Assembly: GCA_023630585.1 (NCBI GenBank)
Contig: CM042544.1
Span: 22,884,256-22,948,255 of the forward strand
Length of the DNA: 64,000 bases
Reading direction: 5' to 3'
From: Cranoglanis bouderius
Lineage: Eukaryota; Chordata; Actinopteri; Siluriformes; Cranoglanididae
The notes beneath the pieces are model-generated. The model was not told the DNA's origin. It did no database searches and saw only the letters and a program-made list of their open reading frames with translations. This document shows positions 24,901 through 35,157 of the stretch, piece after piece; position 1 is the stretch's first letter, and each line of letters starts with the position of its first letter. The position numbers and the translations under genes were made by a program.

Positions 24901-27900
24901 GTGTTTTCCTTTCTCCAAATATAATGTTTCTTATTTAAACCAAAAAGTTCTATTTTGGTCTCATCCATCCACACTCTAAAAAAATGCTCTGTTATTTTTT
25001 CCACCCAAACGCTGGGTTGAGCCTTTTCGGTCATTTAATTGGGTTATTTTCTCAGTCTCAGTTGGGGTAGTTTTGTGTAACCCAACTGCTGGGTTAGTGG
25101 CTGGGTCATTTTTGCTGACAGTTGAATCAATGCACCCCCCACCCCGACACCTCAGCCCAGCTCCTTGGGTCAAATCAACTCTGTGCGGACTGTTTGAATT
25201 CGCCTTAGGTGGCAGTAGCAGTTTTCACACGGACAGACTGTTAGATTTATTTGGAGAAATAATAGTCCAGTTTACATGACATTAAATGCACTGCTATCTT
25301 CATTAGCTTTGGCTTACTTGTTTGTAATGCCCACTGTAAGTTTGTTACTTTAGTTTTTTGGATGTTTTAAACATGTCCATTGATCAAAATCTGACGTTTT
25401 CGTCTTAAATATATGACTTATTTGAGTAATTTACTTCAAAGTCTGTATACAGTGGGTATAGAAAAGAATCACCCCCCCTTTAAAATAATCACATTTTGTT
25501 GCTTTTCAGCCTGAAATGAAGACAGACACAGTTTTTGTTTTATCCAGCTGTATTTACTCAGTGCAACTTATAACATCCAAGTGAAAGATATAGCACCAAC
25601 TTAAAAAATATCAAAATTAAAAAACAGAATCACTGAGTTGGAAAAGGGATCACCCGCTTGCTTTAATATGCATTAATGTTTAAATTACAGCCTTTATTCT
25701 GTTGGGATACGTCTCTACTAACTTTGCACATCTAGACTTTGCAATATTTGCCCACTCTTCTTTGCAGAACTGCTCAAGTTCAGTTAAATTTGATGGTGAC
25801 CGTTTGTGGACTCCAGTCTTTCCATTGAAGTCCAGTGAAGTCATTCCACAGATTTTCAATGGGGTTTAAGTCTGGGCTCTGACTAGGCCATGCAAGGACA
25901 TTCACCTTTTTCTCCTTCAACCACCGTGTGATCAGTTTTGCTGTGTGCTTTGGGTCATTGTCATGTTGGAAGGTAAACTTTCGTCCCATTGACAACTTTC
26001 TGGCAGAGGGCAGCAGATTTTCCCTCAAGAATTTGATGGTATTTTGCTGCATCCATTTTTCCTTCTATCCTGACAAGTGCTCCAGTCCTTGCTACAGAGA
26101 AACACCCCCATAACAGGATATTACCATCTCCATGCTTTACTGTAGGAATGGTGTTATTTGGATGGTGAGATATCTGGCGGAAATCCAATACAGATCGTTT
26201 GGTGTTGAGGCCAAATAATTCTTCTGACCATAACACCTTTTTCCATGTGGCCTCAGAATCTTCAAGGGGCATTTTGGCAAAGCTCAGTTGTAGGTGACTT
26301 TTTTCTTGCAACCCTGCCATACAAGCCACATTTGTGGAGAATTTGTGATATTGTTGTCACATGCACACAATGACCACTCTTTGTCATAAATTCCTGCAAC
26401 TGCTTCAGAGTTGCTGTAGGCCTCTTGGTAGCCTCTCTGACCAGTTTCCTCCTGGCTCTTTCATCCAGTTCGGAGCGACGTCCTGATCCAGGGAGGGTCT
26501 GTGTTGTACCGAATACCTTCCACTTCTTAACAATAGACTTCACTGTGCTTCTAGACATTGATAAAACCTTTGAAATTTTTTTGTATCCATCTCCTGACTT
26601 GTGCCTGTCCACAACTTTATCCCGGAGATCTTTTGACAGTGCCTTGCCACCCATAGTTGATTGTCTGCTTCAGTTGCACTACAAAATGCTCCAGGAAAGC
26701 TCATTTTTCATGCTGAGCTAATCAAAATGACCACAGCTGATCACAGTTGAAAGTCAAATGGCTTTGTGTGCCATTGAGGAGGTGATTAGCTACACCTGAT
26801 TGAGTTTACAAGTCATTTTTAGAAGGACGGTGATCCTTTTTCCAACTCAGTGACTGTTTTTTAAAAAAAAAAAATTATTTATTTATTTCTGACATGTTGG
26901 TGTTATATCTTTCACTTGGACGTTCTAAGTTACACAGAGTAAATACAGCTGTCCGTCTTCATTTCAGGCTGAAAAGCAACAAAATGTGATTATTTTAAAG
27001 GGGGGTGATTATTTTCTATACCCACTGTATAAACACCACCTTAGCAGCTCTAGCAATACTTTTCTGAACACCTTCTTGTGTATAAATAAAGGAGATACCA
27101 TGTTGACATATTTGTTTATAATGTGGTATATTTGACATTTTCAAAGGGCAAAAATAACCCTGAAAATATTAACCCATTTTTTTTTTTTAAAATTAATCTG
27201 CCTTTTTGTAAAAATGAAACCATCCTTTGGGTTGAAAGACAACCTATCTGCTGGGTTAAAATGAACAACCCAATTTGATGGGTTAGTTTAGCCCAATAAC
27301 CCAGTTTGGGTTGTTTTTAACCCAATGTGTTTTAGAGTGCACAACACAACCAAAGTGAGAGAGGCCTTTAGTTGCTTAGAAGTTACCGTGTTCCTGTATG
27401 ACCCTTCTATTCTTGGAGTGATCTTTGTTGATCGACCTCTCCTGAGGAGGGTAACAATGGACTTGAATTTCCTCAAATTGTACATAATCTATCTGACTCT
27501 GGATTGGTGGAGTCCAAACTCTTTAGAGATGGCTTTGTAACCTTTTCCAGCCTGATGAGTATCAATAACTTTTTTTTTTTTTTGAGGTCCTCAAAAGTCT
27601 CCTTTGTTCATGCCATGCCATCCTAGAGGTTCACATACTTTTGCCACTCACAGATGTAATATTGGATCATTTTCTTCAAGAGTTTTTAATCAGGTTCTCT
27701 TTGTATATTTTTAGGACTTGTGTGAAAATCTGATGATGTTTTAGGTCAAATTTATGCAGAAATGTACAAAATTTCACAAACTTCTAAATTTCACAAACTT
27801 TCAAGCACCATTGTAACACCAGCTTCTCTTTCTCTCTGTCTCTGTGTGCTTGCAGGCTCCTAAAGAGGCATTGGCACAGAGTGTGCTGGCAGAGGTTCCT

Positions 27901-27999
27901 GGTCAGGTTGTCAATTTCTTCAACATGCTGAAGCTCAGCCCTCTTAATTCAAGTACCCCTGTAGCTGATTCTGATGAGCAAACGAAGCTAAATGCCTAA
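12775..27999 (+). CDS. cpne3: cpne3: copine-3, calcium-dependent phospholipid-binding protein
   Basis: A complete copine gene. Coding exons: 12775-12906, 13028-13207, 13913-13987, 14933-15004, 15378-15458, 16995-17084, 17905-18003, 18105-18191, 18331-18390, 18480-18613, 19387-19441, 19525-19576, 19695-19828, 23582-23818, then either 23930-24040 or 27856-27999. All borders are AG/GT and every phase matches. Products are 532 aa (first last exon) or 543 aa (second); human CPNE3 is about 537. Order: C2A (about 1-125) with acidic loop residues in LLDMDVGSKSD and YDIDNK...SDDD; C2B (about 135-270) with GKSDPYLEF and YDYDNDGSHD; then the copine A domain (about 290-500) with a MIDAS-like DFTGS and LLIITDG. 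Copines are cytosolic and bind membranes when calcium rises. The N-terminus MAAQCVTKVEL matches CPNE3 best. Confidence 0.95.
13028..13207 (+). CDS. cpne3: cpne3 coding exon 2 (C2A)
   Basis: 180 nt, 60 codons, phase 0 on both sides. It carries VQNCLNPKF and FGLYDIDNKTIDLSDDDFLG, the second C2A acidic loop. Confidence 0.95.
13913..13987 (+). CDS. cpne3: cpne3 coding exon 3
   Basis: 75 nt, 25 codons: IVSSGKLTRPLILKNKRPAG, end of C2A. Confidence 0.93.
14519..14830. repeat. Possible tRNA-derived SINE in cpne3 intron 3
   Basis: Holds a B-box-like GGTTCAGATCCC and the phrase 'catgaccaggagtctaggga', which resembles tRNA-derived fish SINE sequence. Boundaries are approximate and no target duplication was found. 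Confidence 0.4.
14933..15004 (+). CDS. cpne3: cpne3 coding exon 4
   Basis: 72 nt, 24 codons: IIAEEIKDNRVVNFEVEARK, linker into C2B. Donor AAG|GTAAGG. Confidence 0.93.
15378..15458 (+). CDS. cpne3: cpne3 coding exon 5 (C2B calcium loop 1)
   Basis: 81 nt, 27 codons: DFFGKSDPYLEFYRQ and on; the GKSDPYLEF motif gives the first C2B loop aspartates. A Tc1-like element begins 40 bases after the donor. Confidence 0.94.
15499..16634 (-). mobile_element. Tc1-like element with broken transposase
   Basis: Ends are inverted copies of CACTCACGGAGCACTTTATT; the left end follows TA. Minus-strand frames show an HTH segment (16528-16340: CDLSDFDRGIIVGAR, LLGLSRTTVSRVY) and a catalytic-region segment (16217-15930: LLSAKNRKLRLQWAQDHQNW, WSDET). 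Frameshifts separate them and the last D/E motif is lost, so it is inactive. It lies in cpne3 intron 5, antisense to the gene. Confidence 0.88.
16995..17084 (+). CDS. cpne3: cpne3 coding exon 6 (C2B)
   Basis: 90 nt, 30 codons: VVKNNLNPCWRPFKIPLQSL, the usual NLNPxWRPF copine motif. Confidence 0.95.
17905..18003 (+). CDS. cpne3: cpne3 coding exon 7 (C2B calcium loop 2)
   Basis: 99 nt, 33 codons: VECYDYDNDGSHDLIGIF and on, with the clustered Asp residues of the second C2B loop. Confidence 0.95.
18105..18191 (+). CDS. cpne3: cpne3 coding exon 8
   Basis: 87 nt, 29 codons: AEFDCMNMKRKLKKKNYKNS, a lysine-rich linker, then GVVSVKLCQ. Confidence 0.93.
18331..18390 (+). CDS. cpne3: cpne3 coding exon 9
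   Basis: 60 nt, 20 codons: YTFLDYIMGGCQINFT, the copine signature leading into the A domain. Confidence 0.95.
18480..18613 (+). CDS. cpne3: cpne3 coding exon 10 (MIDAS-like motif)
   Basis: 134 nt, ends in phase 2. VGVDFTGSNGDPKSPESLHY gives the DxTxS metal-site motif of the copine vWA-type domain, followed by ISPNGVNEYLSAIWSVG. Confidence 0.95.
19387..19441 (+). CDS. cpne3: cpne3 coding exon 11
   Basis: 55 nt; completes Ser from the previous exon, then DKLFPAFGFGAQIPPNWQ. Confidence 0.95.
19525..19576 (+). CDS. cpne3: cpne3 coding exon 12
   Basis: 52 nt: VSHEFPLNFNPSNPFCAG, ends in phase 1. Confidence 0.93.
19695..19828 (+). CDS. cpne3: cpne3 coding exon 13
   Basis: 134 nt: GVEGMVEAYRMCLPQVKLYG and PTNFAPIIRHVSNLAKQV, ends in phase 0 with donor AGC|GTGAGT. 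Confidence 0.94.
19942..21537 (+). mobile_element. Full-length but broken Tc1-like element in cpne3 intron 13
   Basis: TA-flanked ends CAGTCATGTGAAAAAATAAG and its complement at 21515-21537. Longer inverted sub-terminal repeats include 'ggacaagcaaacatttgatc' near 20030 and its complement near 21470. The transposase begins near 20361 (MPRSKVFYKAFRKKVVDVYE), stops at 20496-20498, and resumes at 20833-21230 with VKHGGRNVMVWGCFAASGTG, WTFQQDNDPKHT and SPDLNPID. Stops and frameshifts make it inactive; it is in the gene's sense direction. Confidence 0.9.
22240..23357 (-). mobile_element. Truncated Tc1-like element in cpne3 intron 13
   Basis: The right end is the terminal repeat complementary to CAGTCCCCTCTGAAAGT, followed by TA. 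Minus-strand frames give an HTH half (23096-22713: KASHFEAGKRAIAQALGIAN, RPRKTTAVEDRNIVRALKKN) and a catalytic tail (22459-22300: GKKWKVLEWPSQSPDLNPTE). The left end is missing. Confidence 0.85.
23582..23818 (+). CDS. cpne3: cpne3 coding exon 14 (A domain core)
   Basis: 237 nt, 79 codons: QYFVLLIITDGVITDMDQTR, then LPMSIIIVGVGGADFTDMEI and RDIVQFVPYRKFQN. Donor AAT|GTAAGT. It is the longest exon and joins in phase 0 to either last exon. Confidence 0.96.
23930..24040 (+). CDS. cpne3: cpne3 alternative last exon A (canonical)
   Basis: After a TTTCAG acceptor: APREALAQCVLAELPQQVVS, a short Lys/His/Pro tail ending DPTPS and TAG (36 codons). The C-terminal LHPPHDP matches the LLPPKNP tail of human CPNE3. 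No canonical AATAAA follows within about 150 nt before a Tc1 element starts at 24195. Confidence 0.92.
   Translation, partial: APREALAQCVLAELPQQVVSYFTLKKLHPPHDPTPS
24972..27339. mobile_element. Middle element of the nest, GGGTTA-rich non-autonomous
   Basis: Begins CACTCTAAAA and ends TTTTAGAGTG, with multiple TGGGTT / AACCCA motifs near both ends ('gctgggttgagcc', 'aacccagtttgggttg'). No coding remnant belongs to it. It is itself split by the Tc1 element at 25450-27027. Superfamily not settled; no clear target duplication seen. Confidence 0.65.
25450..27027 (-). mobile_element. Inner Tc1-like element, nearly intact
   Basis: Long, closely matching inverted repeats (CAGTGGGTATAGAAAAGAAT at the left, complement at 27008-27027), TA on both sides. 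Minus-strand transposase: HTH part 26654-26262 (MGGKALSKDLRDKVVDRHKS, SRSTVKSIVKKW), catalytic part 26220-25780 (LFGLNTKRSV, GDGNILLWGCFSVARTGAL, FQHDNDPKHTAK, WPSQSPDLNPIENLW). Only a few frameshifts separate the parts, so it is the youngest layer. Confidence 0.92.
27856..27999 (+). CDS. cpne3: cpne3 alternative last exon B (divergent duplicate)
   Basis: After a CTTGCAG acceptor: APKEALAQSVLAEVPGQVVN, then FFNMLKLSPLNSS and an acidic/polar tail ending EQTKLNA and TAA (47 codons). It starts in the same phase as exon A and repeats its first 27 residues with about 60-65% identity, then diverges. It gives a 543-residue isoform. Confidence 0.88.
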   Translation, partial: APKEALAQSVLAEVPGQVVNFFNMLKLSPLNSSTPVADSDEQTKLNA

Positions 28000-28559
28000 T
28001 GCTACTTCAGCAACAACCAGTAAGAGACCTCACCAGCTCCAGACCATGCTTCATTCCTGTACAACACGCTGGTCCCTTTCTAAATGAGTCATTCTAAGGA
28101 AGCATGTAAATAGAGCTACAAAGTCTATGCTAACTTGCCACTTTAAAGAGCAGCTCCTCACACACAGCTTATTTGGGATCATAAACTTCGTATCTGCTGG
28201 TAACAAATGTTTCTATTAATCTGATAGTCCAGTACATACATTTACACTTTACATTTACTCATTTATCGCAAGAAAATGCTAAATCTAACCTGCATACTCA
28301 ATGGCAATGAATGATAATCGCAAATTGCAGGCAGCATGATTTGAAAAGCATAAACTGCACAATATATCACGATTACCACTCCCAAATGAATTATCTGAAA
28401 GACTTCTCTAAATGCTGAAGCATTTTATTCAGGAAAGCAAATTGAATCTGTGTAAAGCTTTTGTTACTGGTGCAGAAACAAGATTTTGAAATCTGCACTG
28501 TTTTTTTCTGGTTTATTATTTTTTCTGGTTCATTTATACCAGTTAACATCCCACCACTA

Positions 28560-28915
28560 CATGCACCCGAAAACAATAGTCAAGTGTGCTTTGAGTCAAC
28601 CTCCGGGCTTGGGGCTTCGAATCCTGCCTCCGCCCTGTGTGTGTGGAGTTTGCGTGTTCTCCCCATGCTTCGGGGGTTTCCTCAGGGTACTCCAGTTTCC
28701 TCCTCCAGTCTAAAGACACGTTGATTCTCATTTCTAAATTATTTGTAGTGTGTGAATGTTTGTGCGATTGTGCCCTGCAATGGGTTGGCACCCCATCCAG
28801 GGTGTCCCCCGCCTTGTGCTCCGAGTCCCCAGGATAGACTCCAGGCTCCCCGTGACCCTGTATAGGATAAGCGGTACAGAAGATGGATAGATGGATGGAT
28901 GGATATATTTTGACA
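28560..28915 (+). repeat. SINE-like dispersed repeat with (GGAT)n tail
   Basis: Blocks 'ggagtttgcgtgttctcccc', 'gggtttcctcagggtactcc', 'gtgccctgcaatgggttggc' and 'ataggataagcggtacagaa', ending in GGATGGATGGAT. These are characteristic of a very common fish repeat; other copies in the window are in both orientations. Confidence 0.8.
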
Positions 28916-29624
28916 GCAATCAAATAAGCTCATGCTCTGAGATGCTCTTTAATATTAATAATCCAGACACACACAGTAGTATCATGTAACTCTCCACTAA
29001 GGCTATGTTCACATTACAGAAGTGTCTCAAGTACTTTTTTGCCTAGATGTGACACAGAGCTGTGTGAACCCAGAAGACAGATCTTTTCAATCTGATTTGA
29101 TCACACTTTGTTATTCTGATTTCCTGTACAAAGCTGAGGTATGGCAAGTGCTATACTTTGTCATACCTAGTTTATGCTTACACTATATACAAATACAAAT
29201 GTGAAGCATCAAGGCCAAAAGATCAGATCTGAGCAAAAAAAAAGTGAATTGAGCACTAAAGTTACTAATGTGAACATAGCCTAAGTGCATGTTTACACAT
29301 ATTGGTTCGAATGTGTGTATTGTTAGTTTTTTTTTTTTTTTTTTTTAAACCTATTTTCGGTTATGTTGAATCCTTCTTGGTGCCTTATATATCAGGTTTC
29401 CAGCACTACTATAATAATTTTTATTCAAACAGGATATATTTTTGTTGTTATAAAAATTACTTCAATATTTAGAGGAAAAAAATTATTTTTGTCACAGTTT
29501 ACACATTTCCGTGAATGAAAACGCTTTAATCGTTAATGTTGCCTGTGAGCAGTAATCCTAATTAAGTGCCATAATATTAATTACATTGTTTTATTGATCT
29601 TGTTTATAGCCTCTGAATGGGCAT

Positions 29625-29920
29625 AGAGTGGCATAGTGGGTAGTGTTGCTGCCTCACAGCACAGGTAGCCACCTCACACCAGGGCTCCTGGTTCACCGTG
29701 TGTCTGTGGGTTTCCTCTGCTTTCCTTTCAACCGCCAAAATATGCCACTAGGTCTAGTGGCTATGCCAGTTTGACCCTAGATGCAAATGAATGTGTGAAT
29801 GAGTGTGTACATGGTGCACTGCGATCAACAGGCACCCAGTGTTCCCAAAGCAGACTCCAGATCCACCGCACCCCTGACCACGGTAAAGAGATTACTGAAG
29901 ATGAATGAATGAGTGAATAT
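29625..29920 (+). repeat. SINE-like dispersed repeat with (GAAT)n tail
   Basis: Starts with 'gtggcatagtgggtagtgtt', includes 'gctgcctcacagcacaggta', and ends in GAATGAATGAGTGAAT. A second, more decayed copy of the family at 28560. Confidence 0.75.
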
Positions 29921-31269
29921 GTATATGTAGGTATTATGCTATGTTAAATGCTGAAAAGATTAACTCTTAACTCATTTCCTGCAACTAAATTGTTAAATTT
30001 TCCCAATTTTGACTTTACACTTCAAGAAATTTGTAGTTCAAAAAGCAGTCTTAGTCGGACAAAATTTGTTTGGCGCAAATGTGTATAATTTTTAAATTCG
30101 TAAAGGAGTCACTATAAACTTTGGCTGCTTTTTCCCTTTACAGTGATCCCACACTATGTTATGTTTGTATAGGGGGGTGAGGTGACTTGCTTAATACCAC
30201 AAGTGTTTTACCAAACTTCCAAATGGGTCTGGTTTGTCTTTGCTGTCTTTGGGTGGTTGTCATGGTTAAAGCAAGGTTTTACACTTCTGTCTGTATTACC
30301 TTTTTTTTTTTTTTTTTAATGACTAGCATTTTCATAAAGAAATTTTAGGATTTACTGTATAAGCCATATAGCGTCTCTAACATATATTACAGTATTAATG
30401 AACTGATTCCAGTTTTATAAAACCATTATTTGAATTTACAGATGCATATATCCATGCTTAGTTGTAGTATAACATTTCTCAATCACTTGGGTTCGAGATT
30501 AAAACCTTTTGTGCACTATCTTACTTTTGTGTTTAATGTTTTTAAAATGTGGAGTTTGATATAAACAAATGTCCAAGCAGTTGTTAGAAAGCTATAATGA
30601 TGCAAATTCTCAAAACACTGTGGGAAGTGATATACACACACGTGTCCTTATGTTATGTTGTTATATATTGCATTTATGGCTGATTGTACTCAGTGTGTCT
30701 CATTGTGGAACAGTTTTCAGTTCAATGGCAAGTAATGAGTCCATATTTGTTTACCGTAACATTTGGTATGTGATTATTGTAAACACAATGATTACATAAT
30801 ATGATAACCACATATATTGTGGTAGGCACAATGCATATATCAACACATCTCAGGAGTGAAATGGATTGAACTGGAACAGTGACAACTATAATAAGATATT
30901 GGCCTTGTATTCACTGTGACCTATATTCTTCAGCCAAAGAAGTGATCAAAATGGAGATGACTGTTCAAACAGAATAACCTATAAGCATGTATTGTGATCC
31001 CTAAGTAAATTGTTAAATGTAAATTGTCTTCTGTGTTTTCTTGGCTGCACTGTGACTATATGAAAGTATTATTATTATTAATTCACAATACATTCAAGTC
31101 TAGTTTTAAAAATCATTTATTTATATAAACATGGCTTGAAAAGAGATTGTAGCCTACCATTATTACCACATATCATCACACCTGGAATGAAAGCTACAGG
31201 CATAAGAAGATCTTAGAATATATTTTTTTTAACAGTTATTATCCAAACAAACTTCCTTTGTTGGCTTCC

Positions 31270-31295
31270 TAATAATAATAATAATAATAATAATT
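31270..31295. repeat. (TAA)n microsatellite
   Basis: About eight TAA units. Confidence 0.9.
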
Positions 31296-31564
31296 TTATC
31301 ATTCCACAATACGGCAGGAAGTTCCATACAAAGAATAACAAAGCCCATGTTAGTTTTCCTTATACACAGTGACCTACAACAGTTGCAAATTAATGATCTC
31401 GCCTGCTTGCACACACCTCACGCATTAAGTTTGTCTAGTGATCATAAGTAGGTGATTTGAAACGTCTCAGTACGTTCAGGTGATTAAATGAACCAGCAGC
31501 CATTTACTAACGTTGAAATAATAAAACAATTCTGATGAATATACCTAACCCAGCACTTTTTATA

Positions 31565-32430
31565 CAACCCCAATTCCAAAAAAGTTGGGAAAAATGTAAA
31601 TAAAAACAGAATGCAATGATTTGCAAATCTCATAAACCCATGTTTTATTCACAATAGAACATAGAAAACATATCAAATGTTTAAATTGAGGAAATGTACC
31701 GTTTTAAGGAAAAATTTTTGAATTTGATGGCAGCAACACGTCTCAAAAGATTTGGTACGGGGCCATGTTTACCACTGTGTAACATCCCCTCTTCTTTTAA
31801 CAACAGTCCATATATGTCTGGGAACTGAGGAGACCAGTTGCTGGAGTTTTGGGAGAGGAATGTTGTCCCATTCGTGTCTGATACAGGATTCTGGCTGCTC
31901 AGCAGTCCTGGATCTTCAATGTCGTATTTTTCGTTTTATGATGCGTCAAATGTTTTCAATTGGTGAAAGGTCTGGACTGCAGGCAGGCCAGTTCAGCACC
32001 CGGACTCTTCTACTATGAAGCCATGCTGTTGTAATAGATGCAGTATGTGGTTTAGCATTATCTTGCTGAAATATACAAGGCCTTCCCTGAAAAAGACGTC
32101 TGGATGGAAGCAGATGTTGCTCTAAAACCTGTATATACCTTTCAGCATTGATGGTGCCTTTCCAGATGTGCAAGCTGCCCATTCCTTAGGCACTAATGCA
32201 CCCCCATACCATCAGAGATGCAGACTTTTGAACTGAGCGCTGATAATAAGCCAGATGGTCCCTCTCCTCTTTAGTCCAGAGGACGCGGCGTCCATGGTTT
32301 CCAAAAAGAATTTCAAATTTCGATCCGTCTGACCACAGAACAGCTTTCCACTTCGCCTCAGTCCATTTTAAATGAGCCTATTTATTGACAGAGAGCATTT
32401 TCTTTATCCTGAACTTTCCACTGGTAGAAC
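31565..32430 (-). mobile_element. Truncated Tc1/mariner-like element
   Basis: Left terminal repeat CAACCCCAATTCCAAAAAAG follows TA; the right end is lost. Minus-strand frame 32182-31946 reads GTINAERYIQVLEQHLLPS, IFQQDNAKPHTA and WPACSPDLSPIEN, the second and third catalytic motifs of the DDE domain, ending in a stop. Confidence 0.85.
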
Positions 32431-35090
32431 ACATTAGGTCCAAGCTGACATTATTTAAAGTCCTACTTGGTTTTGAGTTTTGAGATTTGCATTGAACCCA
32501 TTCAATTCAAGACAGTAGTTAAATAGTTTCTCACTGTCATAGCTAATAATGGAGGAAGGGGAGAGCTAGCACAATTAAAACACTTGCTTTCTCTAAATGC
32601 ACACACTTAACTGTGACTTCATTACATCCATATACAAGTGCATCATTTCTCTGTACATTAAAAAACAAACAAACTGGATTTCACTCATTCTTGATTTAGA
32701 TAATTTGTTTTGTAAAAAAACAACAACAAAAAAACAATTTTGTGCCAGGTAAAGAAAAAAACAACACAACTGAAAGTAGTTTTCTAATATTAATTTTGGC
32801 TCTACACTACCGGTTAGCATAGTTAGTTTGTTCATGCTGCTTCTGTTTGCAAGATTGTGTTAAAGCATAGCTGAAGTCGGTGGTACAATTGTAACACCTG
32901 TTCTAAACTGCATCTTGCTTCAGAAGTCTTATGATGTTAAGAGTTTCAAAAAGTGACAGCACTGAGACAGAAAAGACACGCACTAATTTCACACACTGTT
33001 AAGGATGAATTGTATTTGATGCAGGGCTCATAGATACATTAAAAATCTTTATTTTTTAAGTCATTGAATTAAAATAGTTATCTATTGTAATAACTTTTTC
33101 AAGCTATCCTCAAATCACAGAGTAATGAATGTATGATTGTTTATTTATTTATTCGTGATGGACATGTACATTTACAGTGTTTTTGAGTTAACAGTGTTAA
33201 CAGTGACTCATACACAGCTGCATTAACAGTACAGTTGTAACACATGACTCCTTTCGGTTTCAGTGAAGATGCACATCACTCACTGACGATATAGGTAAAC
33301 TTCCAATTGGTAGAAGAAGCAAACATATGCCTGGACCAAAAATCTTACAGTTGTACTGGCTTTCCCCTACTGACATCATTATCGAGAAAATAATAGATGT
33401 GTATCTACTCAGTATCAGCATCTATGCTTTCTGAGAGAATGTGGCCTGTAATATTACAGTTGATCAGTTTCTCATTGTTAAGCACAGTCTTTAAGTCTTT
33501 TATTTAGTTGCAATTATTTAGGAGATCTTATGAACAACAAACCATAGTACAAATAGCAAAATCAAACCATAAATCCATGCTAAATAATTTTGTCTACGTT
33601 TACCATGTCACCATAAGTTGACAGTCACACAAGCTTACAAAAGCACATTGAACCCCCAAACCTGCTGAGTCAGCCTTTTCTCATGGGCAACCCCTGGCAG
33701 ACATTTTGACATGCAGATTTAAAATCTTATAAAGACACTGTCTTACTATGTCATTAGGTGAATCATTGCTAATGGCAAAACATAGGCACATGACGATGCA
33801 AACAAACAAAAAAATAAACATATGAACTGAAAGCAAAATATGAAAGTAGTGCCCATTGAGCTCTGAATTGCGTGACATGCGGAAATATACAAATAGTCCA
33901 GAGGTATCATTTATTGCATTGTGGTATTGTGCAAATCAAATTCATAATTCTAATGCTGTGTCATTAATATTTTGTGTAATATGATTTACAGTTAATTAGG
34001 CAATAAAAATATTTTGAATATCTTGTGATACCATACAAAGAAAAGATTTGAAGATCTGAGCTGCAAACTAGTTTGAAGCGTGACACAGTGGCTTTGCTTA
34101 TACAGTCAGGACTATAAGCTGGTTCTTGAGATACTGCTCTGGAATTTTTGGGCTTGCATTACTTTGGGGCATAAGTGTTTTTGGAAATTTACTGAATGCA
34201 TGCATCCCCAGGTTTATTCTTCAGTTTTCTTCAAACAACTGTTGCAGTATATTAATTCTTTTAGCTCTATAAAGTTCCCCTGGAGAGCACACCTTTTCTG
34301 TAAGAAATCACACCTTATTTATAACAGCTAGTTGTCCTTTTGTAGGCCAAACATATTGCTTGGTAGACTGCACCCTCTCTATCTACAGTGTCTCATATGC
34401 AAATGCACTCCATACTTGTTGACTAGGCTGAACAAAAGTGATTTTAATATTTTGTCCAATTATTTTTAATTCCTATAATCTTCCCAACAATTCCTTTATA
34501 TCCTTATGCAAGCACTTTGGGAAATACCATAGTTAATCTTCAACTAGAACAGAAGCAGAAATAGTTTATTTAACTCTGCTATTCCTGTAGCCTAATGTTG
34601 CGCATGTGCATACTGACCAGACATACAGAGAGACCACTTACTTAATGAAATCTCAGTGTCCGGGCTAGGCTAAAGGGATTAGACAAGGGATTTCACTGAT
34701 GCTTAGCTTTTCCCAGGACCATCAGCATTACTGGCAAATGAATAGAGAAAAGATTAACTGCATATTGTTTTTTGTAAATTAGTTTGAAAATACACTTAAT
34801 TTAAAGAATTCACTGAACTTAATTTTTTATGTTATGGTACAGATCTATTCATCTATTCATAAGTGAGTCCATATACAAAAGTGAAAGCATCCTGAAGAGA
34901 CTGATGAAATTGTCCTTTTACTGTACTTATTGCAGATTTGTAGAGATCTAGAGAAAAGAAGGAAAACAAAAGCAAAGTTATGCCATTTGTGTATGAAAAA
35001 TGTCAAGTGAATCAGGAATCTGTCGAACTGTTCTGTGCATATTTGTCAGTGTACGTATTATATATTATTTTACACCTTGCTAATCAAATT
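32431..35090. other. Intergenic sequence between cpne3 and cngb3
   Basis: AT-rich, no coding exon, RNA gene or clear mobile element recognised. It separates the two convergent genes. Confidence 0.5.
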
Positions 35091-35096
35091 TTTGTG

Positions 35097-35102
35097 TTTA
35101 TT
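35097..35102 (-). promoter_or_regulatory. cngb3: Probable cngb3 poly(A) signal
   Basis: TTTATT on the plus strand, i.e. AATAAA on the minus strand, about 55 nt after the cngb3 stop codon. Confidence 0.65.
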
Positions 35103-35157
35103 CCAAGTTAATAATAATAATAACAGCATTCAAACTATTCAACTATTTCAGAGCCAT

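Larger units (their letters stand above)
24195..27813 (-). mobile_element. Outer Tc1-like element of a three-deep nest
   Basis: Ends CAGTGGTGCATGAAAATTTG and its complement near 27795-27813, both beside TA. Minus-strand transposase pieces lie on either side of an insertion: catalytic part 25000-24542 (VWMDETKIELFGLNKKH, QQDNYPKHT, WPSQSPDLN) and HTH part 27485-27345 (RRGRSTKITPRIEGSYRNTV). The gene was split by the element at 24972-27339. Confidence 0.87.
28000..31560 (+). other. Possible cpne3 3' UTR and intergenic sequence
   Basis: Mostly AT-rich with no coding signal. ATTAAA at 30498-30503 and AATAAA at 31520-31525 could be distal poly(A) signals for last exon B, but nothing nearer is canonical, so the transcript end is unresolved. 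Two SINE-like repeats and a (TAA)n tract lie inside. Confidence 0.4.
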
